This document shows, one piece after another, positions 47,991 to 60,800 of a DNA stretch of 64,000 nucleotides. How positions within the stretch are numbered: position 1 is the first letter of the stretch; each line of letters opens with the position of its first letter. A program made the position numbers and the translations under genes. The stretch is from positions 6,448,001 to 6,512,000 of the forward strand of contig CM082590.2 of NCBI GenBank assembly GCA_040954595.2, read 5' to 3'. The stretch comes from Balanoglossus misakiensis. Lineage: Eukaryota > Hemichordata. The notes under the pieces were generated by a model. That model made no database searches. It was not told the DNA's origin and was given only the letters and a program-made list of their open reading frames with translations.

Positions 47991-48540
47991 GTTTCTCTCT
48001 GTTTCTGGTTTCTGGTTTCACCAAAAATAAGTTTCAAGTATTAAAGAATTAAATAATTGCAAGGCAAAACAATTCAGCACATTAAATCGTCACGGTGATA
48101 TCACTACGCTCAGCTGAGTGATTTGGCTTTGGCTTTTCACTGTCGATGATGTCGATGTACTGATAATGTCACAATTAAGTTTCGTCGAACATGTCAAAAA
48201 TCAGAGTTTTACTGATATTAATGGCGATCATACGGTATATCATAACTCTTTAATGACCCGGATAGGGGTTTGCGGACCTTGTTAGTTCGGCGTTCTCGCC
48301 CTTTCCACGGTCGGGAGCTTCCGCTTAACAACCTCGGCTCGAAAATCCTGTATTAGGGCCGAAAAGATTGCACTTATTTTTTTATATTTCCCTGGAATTT
48401 GTAGTGTTGTCACAAATATTTGTTTCTTATAGAATGTGAAGGACTTTATCGCATCCCGTAGATTTTGTCTTTAGATGCGCATGTTGTACACTTTATACAC
48501 GTGTCCGCTGCTGCTGTAATTTCAAAGTCAAATGCCAAAG
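47991..48540. other. Gene D 3' flank with a degraded foldback
   Basis: Holds the degraded relative of the 1597-1716 foldback at about 48250-48370 and otherwise nothing recognisable. Confidence 0.45.
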
Positions 48541-48911
48541 TCCAGATCGTCTTCTGACGGAACAACAACTGATCGTACGATCGCCAGGTACAAAGAGTTC
48601 TGCATTATCTTTAACATAATTTACCATTCCTCCAACACTAAGCACAAAACTGCTGACAAGCAGGGGGGGGGGGTCATTTTGAAACTTTGAGGCCTGAATA
48701 AGACGGTCTTATGATGTTGTTTGACAGCGAGAAAGAAAATGAAAATAAATTTAAAATCAATATTAAGGTCGTATAAGGCTGCAATCTGTATTTTAGAGCG
48801 AGAATTAAAAGAAAATGAAAATATTATTGGAGTGTTTTTCTCAGAATCCTTAGGTATCAAGTCATAGTTACGTTCTTTATATCATTCAACATAGCTTCAA
48901 AAAGAAAATTA

Positions 48912-50061
48912 AAGCTGCAAGCAGCATTGTCCGGGCCCAAGCTCTATTATCTGATCTGATGCTAATATAGAGTTAAGTAGGTCAAAGGTCACCCGAGGTC
49001 ACCCAACATTTGGGCAAAATATTTTGACCCCATACTGGTCCATGTAGAACAAAAACAAAACCTCTAGGTCTATTGGTTCATCATTAATTAGGTATGCGCA
49101 TATTTAATGAGGTCACCAGAGGTCAAAGGGGTCATGAAAAGTAGCAAAATGTTTTGATCACATACAAATCCACATACATCAAAAACCAAACTTATAGCCC
49201 TATTGGTTAGCCTGGAATTAGATATGCAGAAAAATGATTCGTCAAAAGTAGGTCAAAGGTCATTGCCAAAATTACAAAAATATTTATAGCTTATTCTTGT
49301 CATATGATGATTCATATCCATAAAAAGAATTTCTGTGCTATCAATTTTTAGGCTAGAAAAGGAATTTTTACTTTTTAATCGTTTTTCACAAAATCCAATA
49401 TGGCCGCCATAATCTTCAACCAATCACATTCTCCTTCGCAAACTTGATAGACATCCGTTTAATGACCACACACACCAAATCTTGTGACTCGGTTATCGCC
49501 CGTTCTGGAGGAGAAGATTTTTGAAGTTTTACTATGGTTTTTCGAAAATTCAATATGGCCGCCATAATCTTTGACCAATCACAATGATCTTCGCAAACTT
49601 GATAGACATCAGTTAGGTGACCACATAACCCAAACAGCGTGACCCGGTTATCGCCGGTTCTGGAGAAGAAGATTTTTGAAATTTTGACCAGATTTCAGAA
49701 AAACAACTGTAGCAAAAAAACTGCAACATTGACAGCAAAATATCCAATTACAAAAATGATGGGCAGAGAGAATACTACCAGCACGCCAAATCTGAAGTCG
49801 ATCTGACTTGTAGTTTCTGAGATCTGAGATTTGCATTTTTTCAGAAAATCCAATATGGCCGCCATGTCACGTGACTAATTAAGTATTCACAAGTCACTGC
49901 ACATCTACTCATTGACCTTGACCACTGTAGCAAGTTTGAGAACTGTACCTGCAGCGGTGTCTGAGATCTAGAGCGCGAAAGAAATGAACCAAGAATAAAG
50001 AAAGAAAGAAAAACCCCAACGAAACCAATACGGGCCCAAGCCTGGCTTGGCTTGGGCCCGT
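48912..50061. mobile_element. Non-autonomous element inserted in the array, GGGCCCAAGC motif
   Basis: Begins TAAAGCTGCAAGCAGCATTG-TCCGGGCCCAAGC and ends GGCTTGGGCCCGT. Array sequence (AAAGAAAAT / AATGAAAAT) flanks both sides, with AAT as a possible 3-bp duplication. The body contains twice-repeated sentences with CAATATGGCCGCCATAATCT and GTGACC/GGTTATCGCC, so it has an internally repeated structure. No protein. Class uncertain. Confidence 0.7.
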
Positions 50062-50821
50062 AATGAAAATATTATTGGAGTGTTTTTCTCAGAATTCTAA
50101 GGTTTCAAGTCATAGTTACGTTCTTTATATCATTCAACAAAGCTTAAAAAAGAAAATGAAAATATTACTGGAGTGTTTTTCTCAAAATTCTGACGTATCA
50201 AGCCCCAGCCCCGGTTACTCAAATAAAGTCATCGGCACGTCTTCATGAACTATTTTTATTCTCGTTGCTACGCGTGTTGCTATCCAGATGATTGTCTGAC
50301 GGAACAACAACTGATCGTACGATCGCCATCAGGTACAAAGAATTCTGCATTATCTTTAACCTAATTTATCATTCCTCCAGCTCTAAGTTCACAAATGCTG
50401 ACAATTGATCAGAGGTGGCCCATTTTGAGACGTTATGGCCCATAAATTGAAATTTGACGGTCTTATGAAGTTATTTTACAGCGAGAATGAAAAGAATTAT
50501 TTTCTGACACAAATTTTTGATCAACCACCTGCAGGACGATTTCTTCACGAGTAATTCGTTTTGTGTCAGACGTACTTAATGTTTGGCACGTAACACTTGG
50601 AAGAAAATAGCTCACGGTAATTAATAACACTTTAACGTAGGCCTATGTCCAATAAAATTGTTAACTTAATCTTAATAAATCTCTTACTATTGGATTGAAA
50701 TCAATAAAACTCGTGCAAATAAACGCTGACCTCGTAAGGCCTACTGCATGACAAACACCGGTGTCATGTCATTGTTTTAAGAGTATGAAAAATGGGCCAT
50801 TCAACTGAAACATCAATGTCC

Positions 50822-50825
<4 letters not shown>

Positions 50826-50903
<78 letters not shown>

Positions 50904-50920
50904 CGTGCGTGTGTGTGTGT
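50826..50920. repeat. (GT)n tract in large unit 1
   Basis: About 45 GT units with GCGTGC interruptions near the right end. Confidence 0.95.
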
Positions 50921-52632
50921 GATCGTACGATCGCCAGGTATTACAGAATTCTGCATTATCTTTCACCTAATTTACCATTCCTCCAACACTAAGCACAAAA
51001 CTGCTGACAAGCAGGGGGGTTCATTTTGAATATTTGAGGCCTGAATTCGACGGTCTTATGACGTTGTTTGACAGCGAAAAAGAAAATGAAAATAAATTTA
51101 AATTCAATATTAAGGTCGTATAAGGCTGCAATCTATATTTTAGAGCGAGAATGAAAAGAAAACGAAAATATTACTGGAGTGTTTTTCTCAAAATTCTGAC
51201 GTATCAAGCCCCAGCCCCGGTTACTCAAATAAAGTCATCGGCACGTCTTCATGAACTATTTTTATTCTCGTTGCTACGCGTGTTGCTATCCAGATGATTG
51301 TCTGACGGAACAACAACTGATCGTACGATCGCCAGGTACAAAGAATTCTGCATTATCTTTAACCTAATTTATCATTCCTCCAACACTAAGCACAAAACTG
51401 CTGACAAGCAGAGGGGACTCCTTTTGAATATTTGAGGCCTGAATTCGACGGTCTTATGACGTTGTTTGACAGCGAAAAAGAAAATGAAAATAAATTTTTA
51501 TTCAATATTAAGGTCGTATAAGGCTGCAATCTGTATTTTAGAGCGAGAATGAAAAGAAAACGAAAATATTACTGGAGTGTTTTTCTCAGAATTCTGACGT
51601 ATCAAGCCCCAGCCCCGGTTACTCAAATAAAGTCATCGGCACGTCTTCATGAACTATTTTTATTCTCGTTGCTACGCGTGTTGCTATCCAGATGAATGTC
51701 TGACGGAACAACAACTGATCGTACGATCGCCAAGTACAAAGAATTCTGCATTATCTTTAACCTAATTTATCATTCCTCCAACACTAAGCACAAAATTGCT
51801 GACAAACAGAGGGGACTCGTGTTGAGACTTAGATGCCCATAAATTGAAATTCGACGGCGCATGTTATTTTACAGCGAGAATTGAAAGAAAATAAACATAA
51901 ATTTAAATTCAATATTAAGGTTGTATAAGGCTCCAATCTGTATTTTAGAGCGAGAATGAAAAGAAAATGAAAATATTACTGGAGTGTTTTTCTCAGAATT
52001 CTGACGTATCAAGCCCCAGCCCCGGTTACTCAAATAAAGTCATCGGCACGTCTTCATGAACTATTTTTATTCTCGTTGCTACGCGTGTTGCTATCCAGAT
52101 GATTGTCTGACGGAACAACAACTGATCGTACGATCGCCATCAGGTACAAAGAATTCTGCATTATCTTTAACCTAATTTATCATTCCTCCAGCTCTAAGTT
52201 CACAAATGCTGACAATTGATCAGAGGTGGCCCATTTTGAGACGTTATGGCCCATAAATTGAAATTTGACGGTCTTATGAAGTTATTTTACAGCGAGAATG
52301 AAAAGAATTATTTTCTGACACAAATTTTTGATCAACCACCTGCAGGACGATTTCTTCACGAGTAATTCGTTTTGTGTCAGACGTACTTAATGTTTGGCAC
52401 GTAACACTTGGAAGAAAATAGCTCACGGTAATTAATAACACTTTAACGTAGGCCTATGTCCAATAAAATTGTTAACTTAATCTTAATAAATCTCTTACTA
52501 TTGGATTGAAATCAATAAAACTCGTGCAAATAAACGCTGACCTCGTAAGGCCTACTGCATGACAAACACCGGTGTCATGTCATTGTTTTAAGAGTATGAA
52601 AAATGGGCCATTCAACTGAAACATCAATGTCC

Positions 52633-52634
<2 letters not shown>

Positions 52635-52706
<72 letters not shown>

Positions 52707-52729
52707 CGTGCGTGTGTGTGTGTGTGTGA
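52635..52729. repeat. (GT)n tract in large unit 2
   Basis: Same place in the unit and nearly the same length as the first tract, with the same GCGTGC interruptions. Confidence 0.95.
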
Positions 52730-54439
52730 TCGTACGATCGCCAGGTATTACAGAATTCTGCATTATCTTTAACCTAATTTACCATTCCTCCAACACTAAG
52801 CACAAAAATGGTGACAAGCAGGGGGGTTCCTTTTGAATATTTGAGGCCTGAATTCGACGGTCTTATGACGTTGTTTGACAGCGAAAAAGAAAATGAAAAT
52901 AAATTTTAATTCAATATTAAGGTCGTATAAGGCTGCAATCTATATTTTAGAGCGAGAATGAAAAGAAAACGAAAATATTACTGGAGTGTTTTTCTCAAAA
53001 TTCTGACGTATCAAGCCCCAGCCCCGGTTACTCAAATAAAGTCATCGGCACGTCTTCATGAACTATTTTTATTCTCGTTGCTACGCGTGTTGCTATCCAG
53101 ATGAATGTCTGACGGAACAACAACTGATCGTACGATCGCCAGGTACAAAGAATTCTGCATTATCTTTAACCTAATTTATCATTCCTCCAACACTAAGCAC
53201 AAAATTGCTGACAAACAGAGGGGACTCGTGTTGAGACTTAGATGCCCATAAATTGAAATTCGACGGCGCATGTTATTTTACAGCGAGAATTGAAAGAAAA
53301 TAAACATAAATTTAAATTCAATATTAAGGTTGTATAAGGCTCCAATCTGTATTTTAGAGCGAGAATGAAAAGAAAATGAAAATATTACTGGAGTGTTTTT
53401 CTCAGAATTCTGACGTATCAAGCCCCAGCCCCGGTTACTCAAATAAAGTCATCGGCACGTCTTCATGAACTATTTTTATTCTCGTTGCTACGCGTGTTGC
53501 TATCCAGATGATTGTCTGACGGAACAACAACACATCGCACGATCGCCAGGTATTACAGAATTCTGCATTATCTTTAACCTAATTTACCATTCCTCCAACA
53601 CTAAGCACAAAAATGGTGACAAGCAGGGGGGTTCATTTTGAATATTTGAGGCCTGAATTCGACGGTCTTATGACGTTGTTTGACAGCGAAAAAGAAAATG
53701 AAAATAAATTTTAATTCAATATTAAGGTCGTATAAGGCTGCAATCTATATTTTAGAGCGAGAATGAAAAGAAAATGAAAATATTACTGGAGTGTTTTTCT
53801 CAAAATTCTGACGTATCAAGCCCCAGCCCCGGTTACTCAAATAAAGTCATCGGCACGTCTTCATGAACTATTTTTATTCTCGTTGCTACGCGTGTTGCTA
53901 TCCAGATGATTGTCTGACGGAACAACAACTGATCGTACGATCGCCATCAGGTACAAAGAATTCTGCATTATCTTTAACCTAATTTATCATTCCTCCAGCT
54001 CTAAGTTCACAAATGCTGACAATTGATCAGAGGTGGCCCATTTTGAGACGTTATGGCCCATAAATTGAAATTTGACGGTCTTATGAAGTTATTTTAAAGC
54101 GAGAACGAAAAGAATTATTTTCTGACACAAATTTTTGATCAACCACCTGCAGGACGATTTCTTCATGAGTAATTCGTTTTTTGTCAGACGTACTTAATGT
54201 TTGGCACGTAACACTTGGAAGAAAATAGCTCACGGTAATTAATAACACTTCAACGTAGGCCTATGTCCAATAAAATTGTTAACTTAATCTTAATAAATCT
54301 CTTACTATTGGATTGAAATCAATAAAACTCGTGCAAATAAACGCTGACCTCGTAAGGCCTACTGCATGACAAACACCGGTGTCATGTCATTGTTTTAAGA
54401 GTATGAAAAATGGGCCATTCAACTGAAACATCAATGTCC

Positions 54440-54595
<156 letters not shown>

Positions 54596-55850
54596 ATCGT
54601 ACGATCGCCAGGTATTACAGAATTCTGCATTATCTTTAACCTAATTTACCATTCCTCCAACACTAAGCACAAAAATGGTGACAAGCAGGGGGGTTCATTT
54701 TGAATATTTGAGGCCTGAATTCGACGGTCTTATGACGTTGTTTGACAGCGAAAAAGAAAATGAAAATAAATTTTAATTCAATATTAAGGTCGTATAAGGC
54801 TGCAATCTATATTTTAGAGCGAGAATGAAAAGAAAATGAAAATATTACTGGAGTGTTTTTCTCAAAATTCTGACGTATCAAGCCCCAGCCCCGGTTACTC
54901 AAATAAAGTCATCGGCACGTCTTCATGAACTATTTTTATTCTCGTTGCTACGCGTGTTGCTATCCAGATGATTGTCTGACGGAACAACAACACATCGCAC
55001 GATCGCCAGGTATTACAGAATTCTGCATTATCTTTAACCTAATTTATCATTCCTCCAACACTAAGCACAAAACTGCTGACAAGCAGGGGGGGGGGTTCAT
55101 TTTGAAACTTTGAGGCCTGAATACGACGGTCTTATGACGTTGTTTGACAGCGAAAAAGAAAATGAAAATAAATTTTTATTCAATATTAAGGTCGTATAAG
55201 GCTGCAATCTGTATTTTAGAGCGAGAATGAAAAGAAAATGAAAATATTACTAGAGTGTTTTTCTCAGAATTCTGACGTATCAAGCCCCAGTTACGTTCTT
55301 TATATCATTCAACAAAGCTTAAAAAAGAAAATGAAAATAATATTGGAGTGCTTTTCTCAAAATTCTGACGCATCAAGCCCCAGCCCCGGTTGCCCAAATA
55401 AAGTCATCGGCACGTCTTTATGAACTATTTTTATTCTCGTTGCTACGCGTGTTGCTATCCAGATGATTGTCTGACGGAACAACAACTGATCGTACGATCG
55501 CCAGGTACAAAGAATTCTGCATTATCTTTAACCTAATTTATCATTCCTCCAACACTAAGCACAAAACTGCTGACAAGCAGAGGGGACTCCTTTTGAAACT
55601 TTGAGGCCCAAATTCGACGGCGCATGATGTTATTTTACAGCGAGAATCGAAAGAAAATTAACATAAATCTAAATTCGATATTAAGGTCGTATAAGGCTGC
55701 AATTTGTATTATATAGCGAGAATGAAAAGAAAATGAAAATATTATTGGAGTGTTTTTCTCAGAATTCTGACGTATCAAGCCCCAGTTACGTTCTTTATAT
55801 CATTCAACAAAGCTTAAAAAAGAAAATGAAAATATTATCGGAGTGTTTTT

Positions 55851-56349
55851 GGCTCCGAAGTGTTAACGGAGGAGTCTGTCAAGTTGGGTATGAGCTACTA
55901 CTTCCGTCCGTCAACCCGTCAAGAATTCATACCATTTTCTAGTAGGGGTGTGTAGCTTCATGTTTTTGGCGGTGGTGTGTAGCTTTGAGGTGTTGAGGAA
56001 GAATTGGAACAGTGACAGAAATCGGAACGGATTAGCCAGCTGTGTTTTCGCTACCGGTGAGAAAAAAGTTGTGTTTGGCGAGACGATTTCCATACAAATA
56101 AGCCAAACTTGCGAAGCACTGCTATCTAACATCGTCGTTAACAGTCCCATGACTGGCTGACATAGGCAGGTTTGACTAGTTTTACCATACCAGGGTCTGT
56201 GCTCTGAATTCCCTCCTTGGCGATAGAACGTAGCTGCAGTCCGCCCACTGCAATCATAAATCATGTCAAGTCTGTGCCATTTCAAAGGCCCCGTATGCCA
56301 CCATACACCCTACGGCGATTTTAACCGCCGTAAACACGACTTTTCTGAT
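55851..56349. other. Unassigned sequence after the array
   Basis: The array ends abruptly at about 55850 (GAGTGTTTTT|GGCTCCG). A 124-codon minus frame (55911-56285) and a 70-codon plus frame overlap here; neither shows a recognisable domain. Confidence 0.4.
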
Positions 56350-56501
56350 CTAAGCCGTTCTCCTTCCATCCTCTATGGAATTCACCAACTCTTGGGCAAC
56401 AGCGTTGAGTTTATCAAACTTTCTAATCATGCTCTTTGATGTTCCATTGCATTCATTGGAGGGGCTACTTTCGAACTTGACAGCGAAACGTGAAGAAGAA
56501 G
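56350..56501 (-). pseudogene. Relict exon of a third D/E-family paralogue
   Basis: On the minus strand, an acceptor (GTGTTAG) at 56502 is followed in phase 1 by a reading frame with SNECNGTSKSMIRKFDKLNA then VAQELVNSIED. Gene E's third-domain exon has DECNKTSKSVNDKLKN...ASVAKDLMKSIED at the same place. The frame stops at TAG (56350-56352) right after SIEDGRRTA, before the hydrophobic hairpin would begin, and the rest of the exon is not recognisable. It is a broken, probably non-functional copy on the same strand as gene E. Confidence 0.7.
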
Positions 56502-57805
56502 CTAACACAGTGATAATTTCACACTTTCATTTTATTTGATTACATTGGGGGGGGGGGCCTGCTTTGTAAAAACGATTGCAAAACTATAGTTTTATCAAAA
56601 ATAAAAAACATACAATTTTATCAAATATATGTACATGTTATCACAATTAAGAAGAGAGCATTCAGCGTCATTCATTCTGTTTATATGACTGATTGAACTA
56701 CACAAGTAGAAAACGCTTCACGTCTACTTACAGTATGGTCTTGTGTCTATATAGAGGAATTTGCATGAAACGAAAATTGTCTTTGTCCCCCCCCCCCTGA
56801 AAATAGACAGTAACTGGAAGTTAAGCATAAGAAAATGACTTTCTCTTTCATTCATTCATTCATTCATTCTATGTAAACATAACGTCAAGGACTCTGTGGT
56901 CCCATTTGGGGATTACACAGAAATAGGTATGCATCAGAATAATAATCACTAGTCAAACTAGCAGGTCTATACGACTTAACCTTCATAAAAAATATGGAAA
57001 TGTAAACAAATTAACTATAGGAACAGGTCTAATATAGTGTCATGTGTCATGGCAATCTTAGAAGAGTTGCTAGAAAAATTGTCTTAACAAACACATATGA
57101 CAAGCACCTTATCAGCCCAGGGACAGCTCTATCTGTCTGACAGATAGAGACGCTCACTGACCTACCACTGGTAGTAAGAATAGCTGGTGGTCTCTGTAAC
57201 AGCTGGTCTATTAAAATTGGACATTTTGTTTGGGAGAATTTGCTAACCAAAAACAAAGACATTTACAAAAACACTTGCTAAATATTGAAAATTTCTGATA
57301 CCAGAATTTGATAAAAGTTGCATATATATGTGTTATGCACTTGTATTCCAAATTCCAAAGCAATCAGACAAAAAACTTGAGTTCCCCCTAGGAATATTCC
57401 CACCAAATCCAAAGCAATCCAACAAGCAGTTTCAGAGAAAACAATATTTGTTTAAAGGTGAGAGGGAAATTTGAATGACTTTCGTTTTGTTTCAACTGTT
57501 GAAGTTAAATTACAATGCCTATGTTTAATTGGCTAATAATCTTCTAACAGGTCAATCAGGCACAGCTACTTTTATTTTGCTACTTTTGATCGTGGAGATC
57601 AAAAATTGTGAAAATATTGTTTTCATTGATGTACATTGTAACAGATACATGCTGCAGATCAGATGCCCTTTAACGGACGGATTCTTTTATGAAGGTTTCA
57701 TGCTGAAGTAATTCAAATATATTCCAAAACACAGAATTATTTTTTTTCCAATCATTGTGGTCTTGTTTACTTAGAAGCGGTGGATGTAACAGTTTTAGTT
57801 GGAAT
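56502..57805. other. No recognisable gene between the relict exon and gene E
   Basis: AT-rich, with poly-C/poly-G runs (56546-56556, 56790-56799) and an (ATTC)n tract at about 56848-56870. It probably includes the 3'UTR of gene E. Confidence 0.4.
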
Positions 57806-60800
57806 TTAGGACCTGACTGCCTTTTTGATATTATCTTCCAAATTCTGAATTTCTTCATCGAAAGTCTTCAGAAAAGTGTCTGTTTCTTCTAGATGAGACT
57901 TCATATTGTGGAGTTGAAGCTCTGTCAGTTTTGTACCACCTTCGCGCGTCGCTGTCAACAGTTTATTCAAATCGATAATTAACATTTTCCAATTGTTGGT
58001 TGTCCTCTGCAGGTTGTCTTGCCAGGCGGATGTTTGACTGTCGACATTTTTCTTCAGAGTTTGTAGTTGTGCCAAATCTGTTATTCAAATGAAAAGACAT
58101 GAAATGGATCAAGTCTCCTATCAAATTGGCTCCACATTTGTTATAAGCGGTGAACGATAAAAAGTCAAACTAATTGAAATATTATCCGACACAAAATTGC
58201 AGCCATGAAGTGGGAAGGAATGGAAGTCTACGCATCCAGCTGTGGAAGCCCGTTAACATGGCTGCAGTATGCGATGTGATCAAAGTTTGAATGGTGGCTG
58301 CCGCAACTCGTAAAAATATGGCCACATCACTCAAATAGAATGCGATATCGGTCAACCTTCATGTAATAATCCCAGTCTGGTCCCCTGCCCCATTCCCATC
58401 GCTGGTTGCACTACGCTAAAGGGAAAGGGTCAGGCATGGGCTTTTGTAAACATGGCTCTCATAGGTGTACGGACATTGGAGGCATCCATCTTGTTTATGA
58501 TCACGTGGTCTTTGGTTCATTATAATATGCTGGCCAGGTTTAAGGCCAAGATAACGGCCCATACCTGACCCCTTTTCCTTCAGCGTAGCGCAGCCCGCGA
58601 TGAGAATGGGGCAAGGGACCAGACTGGTAATAACCCCTAATAATTTCTTTTCACCAATAGCACGTGTGTAAAAACATGGGTAATTTATCAACAAACGAAC
58701 AAGTATATTGTATTATGTAAGCAACATTTTTTTCCTAAATTCAGCGTAAATATAAAATAAGTTTTATCATACCGTAGACTTTGACCAGACCTCCCACTCC
58801 GCCGACGACACCTGCTCCTACTCCTACCACTGCTAGTCCACCGCTCGCTAAAAATGCAGTAGCTGCTCCGGCCAATGCCAACGCCCCCCACACGCACATC
58901 CAGATCGTAGCCTTCCACTGCTCATCCTCTATGGATTTCATCAAATCTTTGGCGACTGAGGCGAGTTTAGCCAGTGCATTCTTCAACTTGTCGTTTACAC
59001 TCTTGGATGTTTTGTTACATTCGTCGCTTGCTCTCTCCATCTTGGATTCCATTTCCTCTCTCAGAAATGTTCTGACGCTTTCTGATTTAAAAAAAAAATA
59101 TTACCCAGATTATCAGCAACACAAAAACTACAGCGAAAACATAATTATGTGAATATCAACACATATGCAAAATAATAAGATTGGAATCTCAAATAATAAT
59201 GCACCAAATATATGCATAATGTGGATAATTCTAACCTAGCTAGAGGGTCCGACTGGCAGCCAGTCCTCCTAGCTAGATTAGCTACAATCTCTGTACGGAG
59301 AATGGTCATTCTCGCCCCACCAGACTACGGATTTCTTTCGTTTCACTATCGAAATCACATACTCTGGTTAAAATGGAGTACCGCGCTGGTATTTGAACAT
59401 ATTGGTAATGCATATTCATGAGATGACATCATTATAATCTGGCCAATCAAAGCCCGTCTCTCAAGGAGAGCTGGGACAAGAGCACTTCTCAGAGCACTGC
59501 CACTGGAAGCCGCCATGTTGTTTAGAATGAGATGTAATGAGATGCGTGAATGGGATGTAACAAGCAATCTGATTGGTTGTTGGATGTACTGTGAAAGCGC
59601 CTAGACCAAATACTGAATACATGGCCGTATTATACCACGGCCTTTTTGTGGGGAGCAGAGAGCTGCCGTAAAAGGGCCGTGGTTTGCGACGATGAGAATG
59701 GTTGGCTGGTACCCTGCCTCGGTGACCAGGTGGGTTAGCTACAATCTCTGTACGGAGAATGGTTGGCTGATACCCTGCCTCGGTGACCAGGTGGGTTAGC
59801 TACAATCTCTGTACGGAGAATGGTTGGCTGATACCCTGCCTCGGTGACCAGGTGGGTTAGCTACAATCTCTGTACGGAGAATGGTTGGCTGATACCCTGC
59901 CTCGGTGACCAGGTGGGTTAGCTACAATCTCTGTACGGAGAATGGTTGGCTGGTACCCTGCCTCGGTGACCAGGTGGGTTAGCTACAATCTCTGTACGGA
60001 GAATGGTTGGCTGTTACCCTGCCTCGGTGACCAGGTGGGTTAGCTACAATCTCTGTACGGAGAATGGTTGGCTGTTACCCTGCCTCGGTGACCAGGTGGG
60101 TTAGCTACAATCTCTGTACGGAGAATGGTTGGCTGATACCCTGCCTCGGTGACCAGGTGGGTTAGCTACAATCTCTGTACGGAGAATGGTTGGCTGATAC
60201 CCTGCCTCGGTGACCAGGTGGGTTAGCTACAATCTCTGTACGGAGAATGGTTGGCTGATACCCTGCCTCGGTGACCAGGTGGGTTAGCTACAATCTCTGT
60301 ACGGAGAATGGTTGGCTGGTACCCTGCCTCGGTGACCAGGTGGGTTAGCTACAATCTCTGTACGGAGAATGGTTGGCTGGTACCCTGCCTCGGTGACCAG
60401 GTGGGTTAGCTACAATCTCTGTACGGAGAATGGTTGGCTGGTACCCTGCCTCGGTGACCAGGTGGGTTAGCTACAATCTCTGTACGGAGAATGGTTGGCT
60501 GGTACCCTGCCTCGGTGACCAGGTGGGTTAGCTACAATCTCTGTACGGAGAATGGTTGGCTGGTACCCTGCCTCGGTGACCAGGTGGGTTAGCTACAATC
60601 TCTGTACGGAGAATGGTTGGCTGGTACCCTGCCTCGGTGACCAGGTGGGTTAGCTACAATCTCTGTACGGAGAATGGTTGGCTGGTACCCTGCCTCGGTG
60701 ACCAGGTGGGTTAGCTACAATCTCTGTACGGAGAATGGTTGGCTGGTACCCTGCCTCGGTGACCAGGTGGGTTAGCTACAATCTCTGTACGGAGAATGGT

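Noticed and set aside
47596-48052. Frames of Tyr-Ile-His-Thr or Met-Tyr-Val-Cys repeats, 95-144 codons
   Set aside because: Translations of the (ATAC)n microsatellite on both strands.
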